52,048 nucleotides of DNA from Thiobacillus sp. (GTDB lineage Bacteria > Pseudomonadota > Gammaproteobacteria > Burkholderiales > Thiobacillaceae), in NCBI GenBank assembly GCA_020057245.1, contig JAGVGD010000027.1, positions 1 through 52,048 on the forward strand. Direction: 5' to 3'. Both the position numbers and the translations under genes were made by a program. Within the stretch, counting starts at the first letter, position 1. Each line of letters starts with the position of its first letter. The notes below the pieces were generated by a model, which did no database searches, was not told where the DNA came from, and saw only the letters and a list, made by a program, of their open reading frames with translations. This document shows positions 45,368-52,048 of the stretch, piece by piece.

Positions 45368-46055
45368 GCCGTTTCACCAGCAGAGACTTGATGCGGCCGA
45401 TGGCCTCGGTCGGATTGAGGCCCTTGGGACAGGCATCGACGCAATTCATGATGCCGCGACAACGGTACAGCCGGTACGGGTCTTCCAGGTTGTCGAGCCG
45501 CTCGGCCGTCGCCTCGTCGCGCGAGTCGGCGATGAAGCGATAGGCCTGCAGCAAGCCGGCCGGCCCCACGAAGGTATCCGGATTCCACCAGAACGACGGA
45601 CACGATGTGGTGCAGCAGCCGCACAGAATGCATTCATAGGCGCCGTCGAGCAGCGCGCGGTCGGCCGGGTCCTGCAGGCGCTCGACTTCCGGCTCGGGTT
45701 CGTCGTTGATGAGCCAGGGCTTGACCGAGCGGTATTGCTTGTAGAACGGCTCCATGTCGACGATCAGATCGCGGATCACCGGCAGGCCCGGCAGCGGCCG
45801 CACCTCGATCGGCTGCTTCAGTTCGGACAGCGGCGTGATGCACGCCAGCCGGTTCTTGCCGTTGACGTTCACCGCATCCGAACCGCACACGCCTTCGCGG
45901 CAGGAACGCCGCAGCGACAGGGTTTCGTCCTGCGCCTTGATCGCCAGCAAGGCATCGAGCAGCATCTTGCCGGCAGGGTCGATGTCGAGCTCGACATCCT
46001 GCATGAACGGCTTTTCACCGGACTCGGGATGGAAGCGATAGAGGCGGAATTTCAT
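45360..46055 (-). CDS. sdhB: Succinate dehydrogenase iron-sulfur subunit
   Basis: A 231-residue subunit. The N-terminal ferredoxin domain holds the [2Fe-2S] ligands (CREGVCGSDA); the C-terminal domain holds CILCGCCTTSCP and CRGIMNCVDACPKGLNP for the [4Fe-4S] and [3Fe-4S] clusters. It carries electrons from FAD to quinone. One base separates its start from the sdhA stop. Confidence 0.97.
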   Translation of the reverse strand: MKFRLYRFHPESGEKPFMQDVELDIDPAGKMLLDALLAIKAQDETLSLRRSCREGVCGSDAVNVNGKNRLACITPLSELKQPIEVRPLPGLPVIRDLIVDMEPFYKQYRSVKPWLINDEPEPEVERLQDPADRALLDGAYECILCGCCTTSCPSFWWNPDTFVGPAGLLQAYRFIADSRDEATAERLDNLEDPYRLYRCRGIMNCVDACPKGLNPTEAIGRIKSLLVKRRV

Positions 46056-46056
46056 C

Positions 46057-47826
46057 TCAATACACCCGCTCTTTGGGTTTGATCGACTCCACGGTCAGCG
46101 GCTTCAAGCGCACCGGCTTGGTATCCACCTGATCCGCTGCCCGCGAATACAGCGTGTGCTTCAGCCAGTGTGCATCGTCGCGCTGCGGAAAATCGTCGCG
46201 TGTGTGCGCGCCGCGGCTCTCGGTGCGGTGGATTGCCGACACCAGGGTGGCGCGTGCCACGCCCAGCAGGTTTTCCAGTTCCAGCGCCTCGATGCGCGCC
46301 GTGTTGAATACGCGGCTGCAGTCCTGCAAGCCGGCGTGCTGCAGGCGTTGTTCGAGCTGGTCCAGCTGCACCAGGCCTTTGCGCAATACCGCATCGGTGC
46401 GGAATACCCCCGCGTGCGCCTGCATCATGCGCCGCAAGTCGTCGCTGATCGCCGCCACGCGCTCGCTGCCGGGCTGCTCCCAGCGCGCCAGCCGCGCCAG
46501 GCCATGCTCGGCAGCCGATTCGGGCAGCGGGCGCGGATACGGGTTGTCGCGCAGGTATTCCTGCATGTGCAGGCCGGCTGCGCGGCCAAACACGATCAGA
46601 TCGAGCAGCGAATTGCCGCCCAGCCGGTTCGCACCATGCACCGACACGCAGGCGCATTCGCCCACGGCATACAGGCCTGGAACCGCCTCCTCGGGGCCGA
46701 AACGCGCGGGCGCGACCACCTGTCCGTGCAGATTGGTCGGAATGCCACCCATCATGTAATGCGCAGTCGGCGCAACCGGGATCGGCGCGTGCACCGGGTC
46801 GACCCCGGCAAAGCGGATCGACAGCTCACGGATGCCGGGCAGTTTCTCGGCAATGAGTTTTTCGCCCAGGTGATCGAGCTTGAGATGGACATAGTCGCCG
46901 CCGCTTTGATTGGGGGCTGCTCCGCAACCGCGGCCCTCGGCAATTTCGATCGCGATGGCGCGCGCCACCACGTCGCGTCCGGCCAAGTCCCTGGCGTGCG
47001 GCGCGTAGCGCTCCATGAAACGTTCGCCGTGCTTGTTAAGCAGATACCCGCCCTCGCCACGCACGCCTTCGGTGATCAGGCAGCCGACACCGGCGATGCC
47101 GGTCGGATGAAACTGCCAGAACTCCATGTCCTGCAGCGGCAGCCCGGCGCGCAACACCATGCCGAGGCCGTCGCCGGTGTTGATCATGGCGTTGCTGCTG
47201 TTCCAGAACACGCGCCCCGCCCCGCCGGTGGCGAGCAGCGTGGTGCGCGCCTCGATCACGATCGGCTCGCCGGTCTCGATGTTCATCGCCGTCACGCCGA
47301 GGCAATAGCCCTCGGCGTCGCGCAGCAGGTCGAGCGCGAAGTATTCGTCGAAAAACTGGGTGCGGTTCTTGATGTTCTGCTGATACAGCGTATGCAGCAG
47401 CGCGTGCCCGGTGCGGTCTGCTGCGGCACAGGTGCGCGTGGCCTGTTCGCCACCAAAATTCTTCGACTGACCGCCAAACGGACGCTGGTAGATCTTGCCA
47501 TTGTCGAGCCGCGAAAACGGCAGGCCCATGTGCTCCAGCTCGTAAACCGCTGAAGCCGCCTCGCGACACATGAACTCGATCGCGTCCTGGTCGCCCAGCC
47601 AGTCGCCGCCCTTGACCGTGTCGTACATGTGCCATTCCCAGCGGTCATCGTCGACGTTGGCGAGCGCCGCCGTGATGCCGCCCTGCGCTGACACCGTGTG
47701 CGAACGCGTCGGGAAGACTTTCGAAACGACAGCAACAGTGAAATCCGAGCGCGCCAGTTGCAGCGCCGCGCGCAGGCCTGCTCCGCCGCCGCCAATGATG
47801 AGGGCATCGAAGCGGCGCCGGTTCAC
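46057..47826 (-). CDS. sdhA: Succinate dehydrogenase flavoprotein subunit
   Basis: A 589-residue flavoprotein. The FAD-binding motif is [15 protein letters not shown]; the covalent flavin histidine is in [11 protein letters not shown]; and substrate-site residues are in HPTGI and [28 protein letters not shown] marks the C-terminal FAD contact. The start is a GTG (47824-47826) overlapping the sdhD stop (GTGA). A longer frame to 48009 is a shadow of sdhD. Confidence 0.97.
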   Translation of the reverse strand: MNRRRFDALIIGGGGAGLRAALQLARSDFTVAVVSKVFPTRSHTVSAQGGITAALANVDDDRWEWHMYDTVKGGDWLGDQDAIEFMCREAASAVYELEHMGLPFSRLDNGKIYQRPFGGQSKNFGGEQATRTCAAADRTGHALLHTLYQQNIKNRTQFFDEYFALDLLRDAEGYCLGVTAMNIETGEPIVIEARTTLLATGGAGRVFWNSSNAMINTGDGLGMVLRAGLPLQDMEFWQFHPTGIAGVGCLITEGVRGEGGYLLNKHGERFMERYAPHARDLAGRDVVARAIAIEIAEGRGCGAAPNQSGGDYVHLKLDHLGEKLIAEKLPGIRELSIRFAGVDPVHAPIPVAPTAHYMMGGIPTNLHGQVVAPARFGPEEAVPGLYAVGECACVSVHGANRLGGNSLLDLIVFGRAAGLHMQEYLRDNPYPRPLPESAAEHGLARLARWEQPGSERVAAISDDLRRMMQAHAGVFRTDAVLRKGLVQLDQLEQRLQHAGLQDCSRVFNTARIEALELENLLGVARATLVSAIHRTESRGAHTRDDFPQRDDAHWLKHTLYSRAADQVDTKPVRLKPLTVESIKPKERVY

Positions 47827-48164
47827 ACCATGCCCCACAATACCGCCGCCAGCCAGACCAGCGTGGCTGCCAGCGTGGCGATCACCGCCAGATAGAGTGC
47901 CAGCCGCAGGCCGATCGGGCGGACATAGTCCATGAAAATGTCGCGCATCCCCAGCCAGGCATGAAGCGCCAGCGCCAGGCCGGCCAACAACATCAATACG
48001 CGCAACCACAACGCTGCAAACAATGCCTGCCAGCCGGCAAAATCGACCGGCAGGGCGATCAGGAAATAGCCAAGCAAACCCGGCAGCACGAACGCAAGCA
48101 CAATCGCCGTCGCCCGCTGCAGCAGCCAGCTTCCGGTTCCGGTATGCGCGCCGGATGTGCTCAT
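47823..48164 (-). CDS. sdhD: Succinate dehydrogenase membrane anchor subunit D
   Basis: A 113-residue membrane protein with three helices. [17 protein letters not shown] is the family opening and [18 protein letters not shown] carries the histidine for heme b and the aspartate-tyrosine pair near the quinone site. The ATG at 48164 overlaps the sdhC stop by four bases (ATGA). The frame further upstream belongs to sdhC in another phase. Confidence 0.92.
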   Translation of the reverse strand: MSTSGAHTGTGSWLLQRATAIVLAFVLPGLLGYFLIALPVDFAGWQALFAALWLRVLMLLAGLALALHAWLGMRDIFMDYVRPIGLRLALYLAVIATLAATLVWLAAVLWGMV

Positions 48165-48541
48165 GCGAACAGTCCCCAGGCCGCCAGCAGCGTCACCCCC
48201 AGCGTGGCCAACATGACCGCGAGGCTGCTTTGCCGTGCGCGCTGCAGGCCCACGCCCCAGTGCACATCCAGCGCCAGGTGTCGCAGACCGGCAAACAGAT
48301 GCTGCGTAAACGCCGCGATCAACAGCAGTAGCCCCAGCTTGCCCAGGGGCAACGCCAGCCAGGCGGCCACTTGCTGGAAACCCGCTGCGTCGGACAAGGA
48401 CACCGACAAAGTCCACACCCCTAAGGGCAGGGCAAGAAAAAGCAGCGCGCCCGATACCCGATGCAGGATCGACACCCAGCCGGCAAGCGGCAAATGGATG
48501 CGAAACAGGTTCAGGTAAACGGGGCGCGCGATCGGTTTCAC
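48161..48541 (-). CDS. sdhC: Succinate dehydrogenase cytochrome b556 subunit C
   Basis: A 126-residue membrane protein with three helices. [20 protein letters not shown] and [10 protein letters not shown] are the family opening and quinone-site segment, and [13 protein letters not shown] holds the heme-ligand histidine. It starts 31 bases after the malic enzyme stop and begins sdhCDAB. Confidence 0.93.
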   Translation of the reverse strand: MKPIARPVYLNLFRIHLPLAGWVSILHRVSGALLFLALPLGVWTLSVSLSDAAGFQQVAAWLALPLGKLGLLLLIAAFTQHLFAGLRHLALDVHWGVGLQRARQSSLAVMLATLGVTLLAAWGLFA

Positions 48542-48572
48542 GGCACGGCTCGATTGGCGGTTTGAAACGGAC

Positions 48573-49790
48573 TCAGCGCCGCTTGCCTGATTTCGCAGCC
48601 TTCGCCACCGCCTGCGGCACCCGTTCGGCCAGGCGCGGATCGAACGGCTTCGGCAGGATGTAGTCCGGTCCGAATACCAGCTTCTTCAGTTTGTAGGCTT
48701 TCAGCACCGATGCCGGGACCGGCTCGCGAGCGAGTTCGGCCAGCGCATGGACGGCGGCGATCAGCATGGCCTCGGTTATCTCCCTGGCACGCGCGTCGAG
48801 GGCGCCGCGAAATATGAAGGGGAAACCCAGCACGTTGTTGACCTGATTCGGAAAGTCCGAGCGCCCCGTCGCCATCACGAGGTCGCCGCGCGCGGCCATG
48901 GCCTTTTGCGGCAGGATTTCGGGGTTGGGGTTGGCCAGCGCGAAGACCACCGGCTTGTCGGCCATGCTCTTCACCATCGCCGGGCTCACCAGATTGGCGC
49001 CCGACACGCCGACGAACACGTCGGCGCCCTGCATCGCCTCGTCGAGCGTGCGCAGTTTCGTCTTGCGCGCAAAGCCTTTCTTGAAGCTGTTGAGGTCGGT
49101 GCGTTCCTTGTGCACCACGCCTTTGGAATCGACCAGGGTGATGTTGGCCTTTTTCGCACCCATCGCCACCAGCAGCTTCATCGATGCAATGCCCGCGGCC
49201 CCTGCGCCCAGGCAGACGATTTTGGCTGCATCCAGGCTTTTGCCCTGCACGTGCAGGGCGTTGATGAGGCCGGCGCAGATGATGACGGCCGTACCATGCT
49301 GATCGTCGTGGAATACCGGAATGTCGAGTTTCTTCTTCAGCGCCGCCTCGATTTCGAAGCAATGCGGCGCGGCGATGTCTTCGAGATTGATGCCGCCGAA
49401 GGTCGGGGCAATCGCCTCGACCACCTTGATGAAGTCCTGCGGCGTCTTGGCGTTGACTTCGATGTCGAACACATCGATGCCGGCGAATTGCTTGAACAGC
49501 ACAGCCTTGCCTTCCATGACCGGCTTGGCCGCGAGCGGGCCGCGATTGCCCAGACCCAGGATCGCGGTGCCGTCGGTGATCACGGCAATCAGATTGCCCT
49601 TGTTGGTGTAGTCGTAGGCGGCCTTGGGGTTTTTGGCGATTTCCAGCACCGGCTGCGCCACGCCCGGGGTGTACGCGAGCGACAGGTCTTCCTGAGTCGA
49701 ACAGGGTTTGGAGGATTCCACCGAGAGTTTGCCCGGCTTGGGCAGGCGGTGGTAATCGAGGGCTTTTTTCTTGAGTTCGGCGGGGGTCAT
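48573..49790 (-). CDS. maeB: NAD(P)-dependent malic enzyme, short form
   Basis: A 405-residue malic enzyme that turns malate into pyruvate and CO2. LAYTPGVAQPV holds the catalytic tyrosine, TNKGNLIAVITDGTAILGLG the catalytic-lysine region (N-terminal domain), FHDDQHGTA metal binding, and VCLGAGAAGIA the nucleotide fold. It lacks the phosphotransacetylase-like C-terminal domain of longer MaeB proteins. I use the ATG at 49790; a TTG at 49817 in frame adds nine residues, and neither has a good ribosome site. Cofactor preference (NAD or NADP) is not settled by sequence. Confidence 0.92.
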   Translation of the reverse strand: MTPAELKKKALDYHRLPKPGKLSVESSKPCSTQEDLSLAYTPGVAQPVLEIAKNPKAAYDYTNKGNLIAVITDGTAILGLGNRGPLAAKPVMEGKAVLFKQFAGIDVFDIEVNAKTPQDFIKVVEAIAPTFGGINLEDIAAPHCFEIEAALKKKLDIPVFHDDQHGTAVIICAGLINALHVQGKSLDAAKIVCLGAGAAGIASMKLLVAMGAKKANITLVDSKGVVHKERTDLNSFKKGFARKTKLRTLDEAMQGADVFVGVSGANLVSPAMVKSMADKPVVFALANPNPEILPQKAMAARGDLVMATGRSDFPNQVNNVLGFPFIFRGALDARAREITEAMLIAAVHALAELAREPVPASVLKAYKLKKLVFGPDYILPKPFDPRLAERVPQAVAKAAKSGKRR

Positions 49791-49878
49791 GGCGGCAGGC
49801 GCAGGCTGGATAAACAAGCCGCCATTATCGCGGATTTACCCGTGTTTCGCCCTGCCCCACCCGTGTTTCAGGATGCCG

Positions 49879-50589
49879 TCAGCTTTTCCAGATCTTGAGC
49901 TGGGCGCGCAGCCGCGCCACTGCCTGCGAATGCAGCTGGCATACGCGCGATTCAGACACGCCAAGCACCACGCCGATTTCCTTCAGGTTCATGTCCTGCT
50001 CGTAGTACATGCCCATCATGCTGCGTTCCCGCTCGGGCAGATGGTGAATTGCAGCAACCAGACTGCCACGAAAACCCTCGTCTTCCAGCACGGCGAGCGG
50101 GTCGTTGCTGCCGTCGACCAGGTAGCGTTCCAGAAAACTGGCGCTATCGTCATCGGCAAAATCTTCGTAATACAACAGCTGCGAACATTTCACGTCGCCC
50201 AGCATGGCTTGATACTGGTCGATCTCCATCCCCATCTCGGCAGAAATTTCGTGCTCGGTGGGCGGTTTGCCGTTGCGCTGTTCCAGTTTGCTGATGGTGG
50301 CTTCGATCTGTCGCGATTTTTGCCGCACATGACGCGGCAGCCAGTCGGCTTCGCGCAGTTCGTCGAGCATGGAGCCGCGAATGCGCTGGGTTGCATAGGA
50401 TTCGAACTGTGCGCCCTGCGTGCCATCGAAGCGCCCGACGGCATCCATCAAGCCGATCAGGCCGACCTGGATCAGGTCGTCGACTTCCACGCTGGCCGGC
50501 AGGCGCGCCATCATGTGATAGGCGATGCGCTTGACCAGCGGCGCGTATTTGGTGATTTGTTCGTCTTGCGACAGGGATTTGTCAGCCAT
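49879..50589 (-). CDS. fliA: Flagellar sigma factor FliA (sigma-28), second copy
   Basis: A 236-residue sigma-28 factor with region 2 YATQRIRGSMLDELREADW, region 3 PTEHEISAEMGM and region 4 LKEIGVVLGVSESRVCQLH. It is about half identical by eye to the copy at 21982-22713 and differs in regions 2.4 and 4.2, so promoter choice may differ. It overlaps the upstream flhG-like gene by eight bases. Class III promoters for either copy are not visible in this window. Confidence 0.93.
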   Translation of the reverse strand: MADKSLSQDEQITKYAPLVKRIAYHMMARLPASVEVDDLIQVGLIGLMDAVGRFDGTQGAQFESYATQRIRGSMLDELREADWLPRHVRQKSRQIEATISKLEQRNGKPPTEHEISAEMGMEIDQYQAMLGDVKCSQLLYYEDFADDDSASFLERYLVDGSNDPLAVLEDEGFRGSLVAAIHHLPERERSMMGMYYEQDMNLKEIGVVLGVSESRVCQLHSQAVARLRAQLKIWKS

Positions 50590-51280
50590 TTCTCAAGGCC
50601 ATGCTTTCGTGATTTTCTATTTCAAAACGCGTCAGGTGACGCGTCTCCTCGCCTGGCATTCTAACGGCAAGCGCTGAAAAAGCAGTATCGCCGTCAGCCG
50701 CGCAGTCGATTGTCCGGGCAAAGAGCGGTGGCAGAAAGCGGCACGCGGCAGCGTGCAGTTGCGCACAGGCAGCCGGGTCGCCCAGCAAAGTCACCTGCCC
50801 TCCCCTGTCGACATGCGACAGGGTTTTGAGCAGGGTGTAAGCCCGCAGCCGGGAAGGCTGCGCGTCCTGGACCTCAATCAAGAAACGCTGTGTCGCTTCA
50901 GGCATCAGAATCAGTTCCGCACCGCTCGGCTCCTCGTCGAACAGCAGATGATCGTAAGCCCGCGCCACTTCGCGCAAGGCAGGTGCGTCCGCCCGCAGCC
51001 CGGGCGCATACCAGCCCTCGCCCGCGCTCAACGGCTGCGTGTGCAGTTCGCCCCGGGCAAGCTGTTGCTCCCAGTCGAACAGGCTGCGCGTGGGGGCGCC
51101 GGCAAACAGCCGTCCCTGGCGGTCGATCAGCAGCGTGCTTTGCCCGGTCTGCTGCAGTGCATTCGCCAGCCTGGCGAGCCATTCGGCGCTGTCAAAAAAA
51201 CAGTACGTGCAAGCCGGCGGCAGGCGAGCGCTGCGACGCCGCAGACCGGCCGCCTGATCAGACGGGTTAACCCGCTGCAT
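50582..51280 (-). CDS. flhG: FlhG-like protein without a P-loop (second copy)
   Basis: A 232-residue protein in the FlhG position, between flhF and fliA. It keeps the N-terminal activation helix DQAAGLRRR (8-16), but where the P-loop should be it reads TYCFFDSAEWLARLANAL (25-42), with no glycine-rich loop and no lysine. A strand-like TLLIDRQG (49-56) and HLLFDEEPSG (111-120) remain from the ParA/MinD fold. It probably cannot bind ATP as MinD does, yet may still stimulate FlhF. The start at 51280 follows the usual N-terminus; the frame to 51343 is the end of flhF in another phase. It overlaps flhF by 14 bases. Confidence 0.75.
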   Translation of the reverse strand: MQRVNPSDQAAGLRRRSARLPPACTYCFFDSAEWLARLANALQQTGQSTLLIDRQGRLFAGAPTRSLFDWEQQLARGELHTQPLSAGEGWYAPGLRADAPALREVARAYDHLLFDEEPSGAELILMPEATQRFLIEVQDAQPSRLRAYTLLKTLSHVDRGGQVTLLGDPAACAQLHAAACRFLPPLFARTIDCAADGDTAFSALAVRMPGEETRHLTRFEIENHESMALRNG

Positions 51281-52048
51281 GGCGTTCGGCACGCTCGGCC
51301 TCGACGCCCGCGAACAGCGGCCAGTCTTCGGCCTCCAATGCAAACGGCGTGGCCAGTTGCCCGCCTTTCAGGGCGCGGTCGATCAGATAGGACGCATTGG
51401 CAAGGTGCAGGTCTTCCGGCACGCGCTGGCCGCCGCTGATGTAAGCCAGCGGCAGGCGATGGCGGATCAGGCTGTCGAGCGCGGCGCCCGGCTGCGGCGC
51501 TTCGTCGAGCTTGGTCAGAATGCAGGCTGCCGCCCCTTGTCCAAACCGCGCCATTGCCTGTTCGATCGCCGCACCCTGCTGGCTGGCGGAGATCACCGCG
51601 AGACGGCGCACGCCCAAGGCGTCGAGCGCGTGCGCATCGCGGGTACGCGGATCCGACGGAGCAAAGCCCGCAGTGTCGATCAGCACCAGCTTTTTGCTGG
51701 CAAGTTGCGGCAGCAATTGCGCCAAATGAGTGGGGCTCTCGGCCACGAACAGCGACACGCCGAGCAGATCGGCATACACCGTGAGCTGCGCCGCAGCACC
51801 GACACGGAAAGCATCCGCCGCCACCAGGGCCACCTGGTCTGCGCCATGCGCATCCACCCCGCGCGCGGCGAGTTTGGCCAGGGTCGTGGTTTTGCCCGAT
51901 CCGGTCGAACCCACCAGCGCATAGCGGCCGCCCTGGGCCAGCCAGCCGGCCGCACCCGGCAGCAGCGGCAGGTTTCGGATCAGCACCTGCCGCAGCCAGC
52001 GCTGCGCCGCTGGCGTATCAAGTCCGCGCGGCAAGCGCGCTGCCAAAG
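51267..52048 (-). CDS. flhF: Flagellar placement GTPase FlhF, second copy (cut by window edge)
   Basis: The 260 visible residues are the GTPase part of a second FlhF: P-loop GSTGSGKTTT, VAADAFRVGAAAQL, IDTAG and TKLDEA (G4), then ISGGQRVPEDLHLA as in the first copy. The N-terminal B domain lies beyond the right edge. It starts a second flhF-flhG-fliA module, so another flhA may follow outside the window. Confidence 0.92.
   Translation of the reverse strand, partial: LAARLPRGLDTPAAQRWLRQVLIRNLPLLPGAAGWLAQGGRYALVGSTGSGKTTTLAKLAARGVDAHGADQVALVAADAFRVGAAAQLTVYADLLGVSLFVAESPTHLAQLLPQLASKKLVLIDTAGFAPSDPRTRDAHALDALGVRRLAVISASQQGAAIEQAMARFGQGAAACILTKLDEAPQPGAALDSLIRHRLPLAYISGGQRVPEDLHLANASYLIDRALKGGQLATPFALEAEDWPLFAGVEAERAERHAAG

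Overview
The window is a dense, GC-rich chromosomal segment, apparently from a flagellated betaproteobacterium. I infer this from the FlhDC master regulator, the order flhDC-motAB-flhBA-flhF-flhG-fliA, the collinear sdhCDAB-sdhE-gltA-sucAB block, and codon use rich in G and C at third positions. A sulfur- or ammonia-oxidiser relative (Hydrogenophilales or Nitrosomonadales type) is possible, but this is a guess from gene style and no marker gene settles it. No rRNA, tRNA, insertion sequence or CRISPR array was seen.

Region 1 (1-3170, minus strand) is accessory. It holds the N-terminal part of a type I restriction R subunit running off the left edge, a SAM methyltransferase, a RES/Xre toxin-antitoxin pair with a recognisable promoter and operator, and a small winged-helix regulator whose start lies in two spaced palindromes. 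Region 2 (3203-10608) has an Atm1-type ABC exporter and, divergently, a five-gene envelope operon: AI-2E-family permease, outer-membrane factor lipoprotein, HlyD-type adaptor, DUF2955 pump and a small K+-channel-like protein. Region 3 (10743-17999) is housekeeping: ArsC-like protein, DUF302 protein, dapE, prmB, a TM-helix channel-like protein, vapBC, and rluB-scpB-scpA on the other strand.

Region 4 (18006-31910, minus strand) is one long flagellar cluster read from flhD towards lon: flhD, flhC, a membrane-anchored methyltransferase, motA, motB, flhB, flhA, flhF, flhG, fliA, motC, motD, then a Lon protease of the divergent second type. It encodes two stator systems (MotAB and MotCD). Region 5 (32153-39872) holds a bifunctional mannose-1-phosphate guanylyltransferase with a strong terminator, a 485-base intergenic region containing a probable small RNA with a CUCCUCCUCC loop, a repeat-containing coiled-coil secreted protein, clpA-clpS, and a minimal histidine kinase paired with a REC-TPR response regulator.

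Region 6 (40010-49790, minus strand) is central metabolism: malic enzyme, sdhCDAB, sdhE, gltA, sucA and sucB in a nearly gapless string. The sucB product appears to lack the peripheral subunit-binding domain and no lpd follows. Region 7 (49879-52048) is a second flhF-flhG-fliA module, cut by the right edge, so the genome probably carries two flagellar assembly or control systems. Both FlhG copies deviate from the usual ATPase motif, and the second has lost the P-loop completely.

The most interesting candidates are the anti-Shine-Dalgarno small RNA, the paired FlhF/FlhG/FliA modules with a P-loop-less FlhG, and the short OdhB.
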